Positions 49,901-61,900 of a DNA stretch of 64,000 nt are shown piece by piece (the first letter of the stretch is position 1; each line of letters opens with the position of its first letter). A program made the translations under genes and the position numbers. The notes beneath the pieces are model-generated. The model was given only the letters and a program-made list of their open reading frames with translations. It had not been told where the DNA came from and searched no databases. The DNA is from Siderastrea radians. Its lineage: Eukaryota > Cnidaria > Anthozoa > Scleractinia > Rhizangiidae. The stretch spans positions 5,296,347 through 5,360,346 of the forward strand of contig OZ024894.1 in assembly GCA_964017195.1 (NCBI GenBank), written 5' to 3'.

Positions 49901-52900
49901 TTACAGTAAAGGCGGCGAGTCCAACACAGGACACCCAAGGGGAACCGGATGCAAGGTAACTTAAATAACCGTATAAAGATGAGTTTCTTTAAAAATGACA
50001 GGATTAAAGAAGAACTTTTTAGATTTAACAAGCTTTCATCAAACAAGACACAAAGTCGCGTGTCAAAATGTCACGGTATAACGCGGGAAGAATTTCTTTT
50101 ACTTGCTTAATCGAATAAAAACCTACTCCTGGCCATAAGTTAAAAGGCCGCACAGTCCGCATTCCAAACACTATTCTATTTTCTTGTGTTTCTTCAAGCT
50201 AATACCCAACACAAAACGACCAACCGAAGTCTTGCTGAAAAATTTATCTAGGCTGCCTGGGGATTACATGTGTGTGATGTACTATCATAAAATCACTTTC
50301 GTCATTCATTCATCATCTTCATTTACGAGCATCGCTTTCAAAGATGCATTGATTAACCAACGCTGATACGAGGATAGGGGTTTGCCATCAAAGCCCCAAT
50401 ATCAGCATGCATATTCTACTCCCCATTCCCCATATATTTCTTATGGTACTAGTTGGGAGAATTTGCTGAAACATCAAGACGTTTCATCTTTGGTGATCAT
50501 TTCCTTCATTTTCATGACCAGTATGTTTGATTAAGTAGTGATGTTGTAAGGAGAAAATAGATGGTTGTCACTTTTGGGGCTTAAAGGGTTAATAGACACC
50601 TTAAAGGGTTAATAGATACCTTAAAGGGTTAATAGATACCTTAAAGGGTTAATAGACACCTTAAAGGGTTAATAGACACCTTAAAGGGTTAATAGATACC
50701 TTAAAGGGTTAATAGACACCTTAAAGGGTTAATAGACACCTTAAAGGGTTAATAGATACCTTAAAGGGTTAATATATACCTTAAAGGGTTGATAGATACC
50801 TCTCCCCTGTTGTACTGAAGATACTCAAGTCCAGACACATTTCAATTGCGTGGGTGAGCGAGTGGTTCGAGGTCTGAGGACCCTCCCCGTTCCTCTCCTC
50901 AGTGTGCACTCGGTTTTCTCTACTCGCCCATTTTTTCTTGTTCCCTATTCCACACTAAGGAGCTCTTTTTACAGGATAAACTGATATTTTTCTTCTTGTC
51001 TTCAGTTCTGGAGTTCTGGACAGCGAACGTGATTCTACTCGCAAGACTCGGTGGAACTCAACCATCAACCAGGAAGATCGAACATCAGCCAGCTCTAGCT
51101 CAGAATGCTCCCCTGTCAGCACGCTCAGAAAATCAAAGAAGTCACGCAATGAGGCAACAGTACTGTTACGCTTTGTTGGGGACATCAATATTCTTGTCAC
51201 GCCATTGATGCTGGAAGCTCTACAAAGGTGCGTGACAAGGCGACGCCTGCTATAAAAGTTATTTACGATAAAGGGAGTGGTTTCTGTAGAAACTGTTGTG
51301 TGGCGTCTGTGGGAGGTAAAACACTCCAATGTGATATCAACTAAGTCGATATAATGTAAGTTGACTACTTTAACCCTTTAAGCCCTGATATGAAAATGCA
51401 TATTCTTCTGACTATTTTTCAATACATTTCTGATGGAACTAGTAAAGAGAATTTGTCTAAATATCTAGACATCTTAACCTTGGTGGTCACTTCCTTTATT
51501 CTCGTCACTTGATAGTTTGAACAAGTGGTGATGATGTAAAGAGAAATTTCATTTTTGTCACTGTTAGGGCTTAAAGAGTTAAAAAGATTCAAAAGCCGAC
51601 GTTTCGAGCGTTAGCCCTTCGTCGACATTTAATTTGAAACCTGTTCATCTTCTTCTAGTGATAGAAATCTAAATCCCATATTGCTAAGAGCAGATGCGCG
51701 AGCAATAAGGCCGGTCACACGCACGAAATTTCCTCTTTTGTTTCCTGCGATAAGCCATCAAACATTCACCTTCATGTCGTAAGCTAATAGAGCGGTTTTC
51801 AAATGAGTGTCGTAAAACCAAAACCAAAGCAATTACTCTGACCAATCACAACAGGAACAAAACACAAAATGAACCAATCAGAAATCAAATCAAATACAAG
51901 CAATTGGCGCTAAGCGCGGGAAAACGCGTGCGAGCAAGTCACGATTGGTTTTGGCTTTACACCTGATTGGTTGAGAAAGTGGCGCGAGTTTTTTTAACCA
52001 ATCAAAGAGCCTAGTAATGCAAAACCAAAGCAAACACAGCATTACTTTCGACACTCAATTAAAAACTGCTCTAGTGTTTACGATGGATCGTGTTCCTATT
52101 TTTCCTGGTCCTTCTTGATTCCTGTGATTACTGCTCCGCCTGCTTACTGCAACGCAGACCAGAGAAACCTCTCCCAACTTTACAGCAGTCAAACGTCAGC
52201 GTGCGCAGTTCCCACAATAATTTCGGTTTGTCGTGTATTTATTGCAATGTTTTTGACAAAGTTTAGCTCTTGAAAGCTTTGTTCCTGATCAAAATTAATT
52301 CCGACACACTGGAAGACGTAATTGATAATTACATTTGCGTTTGACCTCTTTGCTGCTGACGGGAGGTTCCTCAGTGTATAATAATTGCAAGTTATTTCGT
52401 CTTCACTTTCGCAGATACTTGTCATCGATATCAAGGCAAGACAGCATTCTTCACCCGGCTCTTGTGGTAGATCTGGTGCATGACAAGTGTGTGGATGCCA
52501 CTGAAAGTCTGTATCACAGACGCACCATAGAAACACTCCCGGATGTGACGTCAGCAGCCGTGCCCAGTCTCCCGGCCAGCGAAGAACCGAAAGAAAAACA
52601 AATGGTTGTCTCCTTTTCAACTGCCAAAGTCAACTTTTGCTTCCTGCAAGTGGCCTCCGTGGACAGCGGTGAGACCCCAATCTCACCAGACAGCGTTGTT
52701 GAATATGAGAGACCACCTCCCGTATCACTGATGGCTGGTTCGGTCAGCGGTGTTACAGCGGAAGTTTTGTCTGTTAGGCGCAGGCTCTCTCCTAAGGAAA
52801 GCGACGACCAAAAGAAAGAATCAACAATTTCGGCTCCTACTTTGTCGACCAACACAAAGCAAACTGGCAAAGCTGTTGATCTACTGTCGCCTTCCAACGA

Positions 52901-55900
52901 GGAGCCAAGTTTACCCACTAGTAAAATGCCACGTCACCGTAATACCATGACAACAGCCAGTGCGACATGTGCACAGATCCATTTTCAGCTGCGGAAGTTG
53001 TGTGACAAAGATGAGATTGAGAATTGCGTGACAACCGCCATACCGGAAGAGACTTCCAGGTGTAAATTCCAAGTGAACAACAGCAGTTATACCGGCTTCA
53101 CTGAAGGATTTGAAACTCATAACGTTGATCGCAGTCAAACTCTGAATTTATTGATGTTAGAATGCGGCCTTGATAATGTGTCTTTTAAAGCCGGCAGTGA
53201 GTGCGCAAGCGGAAGTGAAGTGTTGCCAAAAATAAGGGAAAGAAGACTTGCTTCCAGTCTTCACAGCGATATTAGGAAGTTAAAGCAAACTAAATCCGAT
53301 ACTACTGAAGCTCACGGTTTTAGTAACCCCATGTTTGACAAAGAATTAGCTTTTGTAGGAATGCATTCAAATCTTCCTGAACAGGACCGTAAGTCAGATG
53401 CTTCTTTGAGCCGCGCCAGTTCTCTGCCATCTAGCCGCGGCTCGGTCAGCTCCAGCAGCGGAAATGACTCTGATAAGGAGAGTGACGCAGATGATGACGT
53501 CACTAAACCTTTGTTACGAGCAGGGGACCGGTTGGTAAAAGAAAGGTCCGGAAGGGCAAAACCGGAAGAAATTGCTCCCAAAGATGCAGAACTTGCGCGA
53601 AGAACGGACGTTACCGTTAACTTTACTAATATTTGGTTCAATTTGGCGTCGCCTTCTTCTTTTAAGACGGCACCGGCTAACTATCATTTGTACAATAGCC
53701 TTGTCACGACCGCGATTCCTTTCGTGACAGCTTGGATCCCACCGGTCACGCAACTCAGGCAGGTTGTCAATGCTCTGGAGAAGAATCACCAGCGATATCT
53801 TAATAGTGTGTTTGGATGTTTGTTGGCTCAAGCTTTGCCCGAGTACGGAGGAATTCCTAAAGCGGTAAGTTTTTGTGAGAATGTCAGTAGATGAGGGCAG
53901 CTTTAAGCGCTACCGTTTGAATGAGTCTGCTAATGGAAATCTTTAACAGGAAGGAACGAGGGTGCGAGGAACATGTCTGGTTTCCAATTCATAAATCGCA
54001 CTTTCATACACAATCTTGGGGAGGACCACACCATTAGTTTCACCTGTCATGGGTTACGCATCATTCCTCCCCGGGGGGTACACCTTATATTGGGTTATAA
54101 AGGGAGGCTCCCCCGAAAGGGGTCCCTTTTTTAAGCTTGCAGTATATCAAAGGGTAGGGAAAATTGCCATTTTAGTATACGAAAGGGTCACAAAATCAGC
54201 TGCAAAGTGGAAGAAATGGTGGCTAAAGCGAAGTATATCAAAGGGTTCCACATTTTGGCAGGAATGACTATTTTTTTTTAATTACTTTATTTAACAAACA
54301 ACACACAGTACATTACAGTTGATAACAAAAAAAAAAACGGAAAAGAAAGACAAACTACAATTAAGGTAGGATCTTATACAGTTGGTTCGGCAGGAATGAC
54401 TATGCAACTGAATCAGAACGACTGAAAACCGGGGAAAACGTGGCGATTATACGAAATTCTACTGTATTGGCTTATCCTTGAGGTATAAGAAAGGAGTGCA
54501 ATCTTGCTCTAGGTATGTGAAAGGGGTACCATTTTGGTGAAAATTAGTATATTAAAGGGTAAGGGTTTGAACCTCCGGGCGGAGCCTCCCCGTACAAAAC
54601 TTTATTGAGTACCCCCCCGGGCCCCGGGCATTCATCATGCGTCACACATGATGTTACACAAGCCTGGGCCCGATTGTTCAAAGCAGGATTAAGCTAACCC
54701 GGGATAAGTGTTAATTTTGAATTCAATTTTAAAGCCAAACGATACGGATTCCTGTAAATTATATTTGCCCTACCTTTTGACTTTGGTTGCTTTCAAACCG
54801 CCAGTTGGAACTTGTTGTTAAAGCTCTTTTGAATAAGAGAAACGATAACCTTGGTTAAATTTTAATCCCAGGTTAGCGTTAACTGGCTCTCGAACAACCG
54901 GGCCCTGATGTTTTTTTCTTTTGCTTTCCAGCACACAGTAAGCGCTTTCTCTACCGAGAAATCCAAGTTTCTTCAGGAAGACCACTCAAGCCAGCTCATT
55001 TACATTCTCCGACGTCAGCTTACAGGCTCCAAGCTCAACAAGATCAGGCACTCACTGGCCATGAAAACAAACATCCCGGAGAACGAGAATCTCGTGAAAG
55101 GAATCTTCGCCTTGGCGCGACAATGGAAGTGCTTTCTGGCGGGAACAGAGAAAGGGGAGGTCCCGTTTTACGGTTCCAGTTCCCTGAAACGTCGCGTGGT
55201 TGGACGTGGAGTTTTGACCCAGAGAGACCGGGCTATTTTATTGAGGGAGGAGAGGGCGAGTAGGCAAGAAGACACGCCTCTGAAATTGAACACTCCTGGT
55301 ATAAAGGAGGCTGAGAAAGAGTCTCCAGCCGTGAATGTCGACCAGTCACAAGAGCAGGGTTTGTGTTCCTCATAAGACTTCTGTTTTACCGTTAGTTAGC
55401 CTGTTTTGGTTAATTTTGCTGTTTTTGTTTTTTAAAAAGCTGTTCGAGCACATGAGCTTATTCACGAAAATTTTGGATTGGTTACTTGTTCCTTTTTTCA
55501 GTGCACCTCACTTAAAAAGACTGTAGCGGACTCCAAGAAGTCCCAACTAAATTTTTGTCGGACTGTTCTCAGGCCTGTTGTTTTACCAATTTTCCCGCTT
55601 TCTCTTGTCAGCACTCCCGTTATCTCAGTAGTTTTGTGCTCCCTTCCCTCCCCTCCCTCCCGTCCCCGTATTTCGCTCTCCTGAACAGTCAGCACTTGAA
55701 CTCGGCCAACCAGTACGTTAAAGTAGGGTTCCTGGCTCGTACCCAGGCGCTTTTGAGGTTTTTGACACGAAAGTGAAGGCCTATGGGAAGGCTTCATAGA
55801 GATCGCCAGTCATTAAGGGAAGACTTAACGGAAAACGTGAAGCTCGGTTTCGCGTTTTTCGGCTTTCCCATGACGCCTTGCTCCTCGCCAAAATTTCGCG

Positions 55901-58900
55901 TAGAAAAAGAAGCGCCTGGCTGTATAAAATGCCGGATCATGTTCAAAAAATGGCATGTGTGTTTATTTTCAATAGGGGATTCTCCAATCGACACTCCACC
56001 AAAAACAGCTAAAGAGTCACTGGCATTAGAGCTTGAACCGTTAGTTTCCAAACCTTCTCCTCGACCAGTGCACTTGGATGTCCCCAGGCCAAAGCGAGAG
56101 GTCTCACAAGAGAGCGACACCGACTCGGACTACTCGCCACCAACTACCATAAAGAAACCTCACAAGGGAACTACATTTGCTGAGGGAAAGAAAATGGGAC
56201 ACCATAAACAGCTGAGTTTGTACAGCTGGCTGTCGTCGCCACCCACTACCTCCCCACCCACGACGTCACATTCGAAGGCTACGGCCGAGGGAGAACTGGA
56301 ACGGAAGACAGTGGGGCAGACAAAAGGTACGAAATGCGGTCATTTCACTTCAAAGTAGATTCGCCCCAGATCAGAAGTTGTTTCGCTCATCCGGTATTCC
56401 TGCGTTTTAACCCAGATCAAGTCCCCCCCAAAAAGTCTCACTTACCTTAACAGATGAGTGGTATGTCGACCACGTAGCATTCCACGTGTAAACATGCCAC
56501 ATAAAAGTCGTCTTTACCCAGTTGATTAGTCGATGAAAGGGCCTTTGCAAGTATAACTAATGCTACGTTTGCCGGCTCGTCAATTTGTCAACGTCGCAAT
56601 TTGTCGCTGTAGACGTCTTAAACAGTTTGGTATCACGTCGGGTCCCCAGGCTACCTTTTGGTTACTATCCAAGTGGAAATCGCCGATCAATGTCATTTTG
56701 CTGCAACAATTCGCTGCAACAAATCGCTGGCTTATGATCTTCGTTTAAATTGACGCAAAAATCGCATCATAACCTGTTTTTGTAAACGTTCATAACGCTG
56801 TTCTTTTTGTCTTATTTCAGGCCCAATTTCTAAAGTAACGTCTTTTGTGCAGCCAGATCTGTTCAGCGATATGGTAAGCGTACCGACCAGCGGTAAACAG
56901 ATCAAAGACGAGCGCGAGACATTCAAGAACTTTCTACAGGCTATTAATCTTATGCCACGTGTTGCTAAGCAGCAGGACACAGCCAACACGTTCTCTGTAA
57001 GCACCAAGCTGAGGTACCTGCACGTGCATCTAGTGGATGGCGGATTTGACAACTTGGCCAAGAAAGGAAAAGGCAAAGGAAAGAATAGAGTGGAGGCTGA
57101 AAACAAGAGTAAGAGAAGGCGACAGGTTAGTACAGAACATCGACTTTTCTGCTTTTGCTTTTTGTTTTGTTGCACTGAAGTATTAAAGTCACAGAAATAA
57201 CTACAATTATAGGATAACGCTAAATTTTGGCGTGCTCCCATTGGTGGAAATCGTTCACGTGACGCGATAGTGTCCCCTCCTCAGCGGGCGCCTATCAGCG
57301 AATAGTGCCCGTTCTCGCAATTTTCGCTGAAAATTTAGCGTTGTATAATAAAAACAATAGAGTCCTTCTGTCTCACGCCCTATGTGTGATAGGTTCCCTC
57401 GGAAATTTGATGTTCAAACTTCATATAATCCCTCGAACTACGTTCTCGGGCGAGTATTTGTTGTCAACATCAATTTTCCTTGGGCAACCTATCACACGAT
57501 GGTGCCTTCGACAGAAGAACTTTATTTTTTAAATAGTACACATCACAGAGATGAATAAGTTTAAATGTAGGAAAAATTGCGGTGAACGAAAAGGTGCTAG
57601 GCTGTAAAAAAGGGATAATATAGTCAAAGCCGCAGAAATTAAAAAGCTGCTATAGAAACTAACATGGTTGATGAAATAGATCATACAGGGGACTGAAAGG
57701 GTAAAAAAGTAAAAAAATGATCTTAACTAAAGGGCTCCGTTTTTCTGGTGGAGGAATTCCAGGTTTGGCCTTGATATCATGAACTGATTTAAGATGTTTT
57801 AGGGAGCCTTCTCTTCTAGGTGTTTTCGTTGAGTATCAGGATTTGAGCGACGTGATGTAGTTCTCTAAGATCTTATTCTGGAATTAAGGAGTCACTTACT
57901 AATTCAATAATTTTAAACCACTCTAAATTGTTCTTTGCAATTCTCCCTTTCTTGTAGGAGGGAGACCCGGTCTTCATCGCCAGAGACTTCGTGGTTAGAT
58001 TCCTTCGTGATGAAACTCCTATAGACTTGCCTCCTAATAAACCCTCAAGCAACAGCTTTCACACAGAGGACGAGAACAGCAAGCTGACGCAAATCAAGTT
58101 CACACTGGGCTGCAGCAACATCACCCAGCGTGTAAACCTCTCTTTTATCCGACTGACTCTTCAAGTAGTGGACATGTTAGATTTGCTGTCGGATTCTATT
58201 TCAAAGGGTGATGAACGTGAAAGACCGGCGTTATCTCAAGACCCAAGCTTAATGTCGCCTGAAGATCGCACGGATGGGGTGCAACCATTGGCAACAAGAG
58301 CTCCGCATGGTCATGTTAAGTGTTGGAGGATCATGTACCAAGTGGTGGATCTTTATTCGTCGTTACCACGCGAGGCTAAGAATAAAGGTTTTATGAGAAG
58401 AAGCACAGTTGAACGAGTGCTGGGAGGTTAGCTCAAAAGTAGCCTGTTCCAGGCGTTCAGATAGTGGAGTGCGAGCGAAAAAGAAAGCGAGCGAAAGAGC
58501 GGGAAAAAACGAGGGAAGTCTGGGGAAGAGGACGAGTCTCCCCCCGTTTTTTCCCGCTCTTTCGTTCGCTTCATTTTTCGCTCGCGCTCCACTATTTGAA
58601 CGCCTGGAACAGGCTAGCTCAAAAGAGAAATTCTCTTTACTGACTGCCCTTGTTCGGGCTGTGTCGATCATTAGGTCGGCGCTGATCTCTAGATTCTGAA
58701 CCAAATGGGTGTTACCCCTCCCCCCCTCCCCCGATGAGATACGTTTGCAGTCCGTCACAAGGTTACCTCTCCTTTCCACAGCATTTTGTTCGGTTTTCCG
58801 TAGCAGTTTTACCAAACGGATCACTGGCACCCATTTAAATCTGTGGGTGAAGAGCAAGGTTTCTTGTTTAAGGACACACAAACCGTGGACAATTCGAAAA

Positions 58901-61900
58901 GGGTTGTTAGTGCAAAAGATTGTGAAACGAGTCAAAAAGGGTTGCTAGTACAAAGTTTCGACGAATCGTTACAGTGTTGAAATGTGTAGTGAGGATTGAA
59001 GTGATAACCAGCTATCCCCTTCATTTTCAACACTTTCTTTATTTAACATATTCAAGACAGGAGCTCAAAATGACAGCCTCAAAAGTCAAAAGCAAAGTCT
59101 TGACTGAAAAACGATTACTCCCGATGAAAAACAATAGCAGGGGAGCAGGGATGGCGCAGTGGTGAGAGCACTCGCCTCCCACCAATGTAGCCCGGGTTCG
59201 ACTCCCGGTCCCGGTGTCATATGTGAGTTGAGTATGTTGTTGGTTCTCGTCCTTGCTCCGAGAGGATTTTCTCCGGGTACTCCGGTTTTACCCTCTCCTC
59301 AAAAACCAACATTTCTAAATTCCAGTTCGATCCAGACACAGTGGACGAGGAGCCACCTTGTGGACGTGCCACTGCTCATTCCCATTTATTTATTATTTTA
59401 TATTTATTTTATAGTAAAGAGAATATGATGCTCATTATTGATGGCTTATTAACCCTTTAAGCCCTAACAGTGACGAAAATGAAATTTCTCTTTACGTTAT
59501 CACTACTTGTTCAAACATTCACGTGATGAGAATAAAGGAATTGATCACCAAGGAAGAGATATGTCTTTTGGTTCGACAAATTCTTGTTACTAGTTCCATC
59601 AGAAATGTATGGAGAGCAGTAAGGAGAATATGCATTTTATATCAGGGCTTAAAGGGTTAAAGTAATATAGCTACCGAGTTGGCCTTTTCTTGGTTAAACA
59701 TTAAATAAACTGTTTGTTAATGTTTTTTAATTTAAATTGGACCCACAGTAATTGGCTACCCGCTGTTGTGGTTACCCTACCGTGTTTAGTCGAGTCTGTG
59801 TTTTGCTTTGTTTATTGTGTTAGTTTTATAAGTAATTTATTTAACTTCCTTTTCTTGTTCTTCTCTTTGTTTTCTTTATGGCGAAGCTAATAAAATAAAA
59901 AATAAAATAAAATTCTTACAATGGTGCTACTCGGTGAGGGAACGTATTCCGTGTTACCTTGTATATTTGTTTAAATAAAGTTTGTTTGTTTGCATTGGCT
60001 ATTATTTTTCTTCTTTTTAGCTGAAAGGTTTTCCCCAGAAAAACCTCGTGATGTCAAAATTGACATTGAAGATGGATCGATAGAAGATGGAAGAAGACGC
60101 CGCGCCCACAGTCCTGCGGGTTCCGATAAGAGGAAGTCAGCGGCCAGCCGTAGCACAACTGAAGCGACCACCATCACAGACCAGGAGGATGCGCAAAGTG
60201 TTTTACCGCTGTGCACAGTGTTCGGAGTCGTGATATTACCTAGAGTTAAACTGCTGGCCAGTATTGGTGGGCTCATCCTGGAGACGGAGATTAGGGATAT
60301 GAGTGTTTCTTTGTCGCGGATAGAGGAGACCGACAAGGAGGGCGAAGGTTTGAAGTTATTGTTTCTTTTTTGCAAAATTACTTCTCTCTCTCTCTCTTTT
60401 TTTTTGGGGGGGGGGGGAGTAAAGCTTATAAGGAGTGGAGCTTGTGGAGTACTCTCCCACATAAGCTATGACATGTACCATCCCAGTCCCCAGAAGGTAT
60501 GGTGATTGAGCCGTTTGAGATAGGGTGCAGGCTTAATCGACCGAGAAGCGGGACAAATGTGAAAGGAGCGTGACAAGTGCGCGTGAAGATTGTTTTGCTG
60601 CTTTTTGGTCTGCAAGGGTGCCTCCCCTTGAGGAAGCTGAAGAGGGACTACATGTAGTGCACTATATAAAATGCTTATGGTTGAATTTCTTGTTTTCTTT
60701 TTCCTAGGACACGTGAAGTCTTCTGTGACTGGGCATCTGGGCAAAGCTAAAGTGGATCTCAAAGAAACTTCAAAGTTTGTCTCAGGGTAATGAAGTAAAA
60801 AAACAAAACAATGCAAAACAAACAAACAAAAACAACGATTTGTTCAAGTTAGTGACAAGTTAACTAATAATTTCTGCAATAATAAAATTTATTTCAGGAC
60901 CGTAGTCAGCTCCAGCTTGTCTCGATCGCATGCCCTCTACTCCTCCATCACGCAAGGTACCCAAGAGAAAGGTAACGCACTCGTCACATTGGGGATGATT
61001 GACATTGATATCCCGCAGCACCCTGTTGCGTTACACTCAATGATGACACGTAGTTCACGCACCATATCACGTCACATCTCAGAGATCCAGACTCAGAGAT
61101 CAGTCATCAGGTAAAAGAGAAAAAAATGTTTTTGCCGTTAGTTTTTACTATAATCGCTAACCGCTATCTGGGTAGTTTAGATGACACGAAGAGTGCCATT
61201 TTGCAGCGCGGGGGTTAGCGATTTCGCGTCCATCAAGCAGTTTCTTAACCTTCAAGTTCCAATTGTTGATTGACAGATTCTCCTTACTGGTCTCCTTCCA
61301 TTTGTTACAGTACTAGTTGACAGAAGTTTAAAAAATACACTAAGGCTGTCATCTTTGGCGATCTTTTCTTTAGCTCTCATGATCTGTTTGTTTGATTGTG
61401 TATCAAACGTTTGATGCCGATCACTAATGGAACTTAATTCATCCATTCGTTCGTTTGCATATTTTTAACTTCGGAGGGAGGATATCCATCTGAATGTGCC
61501 AGTCCATCTCCTTGAAATGCAAAAACACAAATCTAGTTAATTAACTGGTGAGATGGTATTTCCGGGCTAAGCTCAACTCCTTCTGACAATTCAGATGAAC
61601 GAATTATTGGCATTGATGTTAGGTGGTTGACTCTGTCTTTCTCATCTTGTATTACTTAACTAGTAGGGGGCATTGAAGAACCCACGTCACTGCCCGAAAT
61701 TTGTTGGGAAAGTAGTCTTTTGTGTTGTTACTTGGAATGTTTACATTCGTTCATTCATTCATCCGTCCGTCCCTCCGTCCGTCCTTCCACCCGTCCTTCG
61801 GTCCGTTCTTGCGTTCTTTCTGGCATTTGTTAGTTCGCTCGATCTTTTTTCGTTCATTTGTTCGTTTGCCTCTTTTTAACTTGGGAGGGACAATTTTCAC

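Noticed and set aside
50581..50800. TTAAAGGGTTAA array considered as an interstitial telomere
   Set aside because: Cnidarian telomeres are TTAGGG repeats with a 6-bp unit; this array has a 20-bp unit matching a MITE end.
30588..50800. Tandem arrays considered as CRISPR
   Set aside because: No spacers of unique sequence between repeats, and the genome is clearly animal.
58363..58935. 190-codon minus-strand frame
   Set aside because: Runs through the foldback MITE beside exon 31 and has no protein-like conservation pattern.
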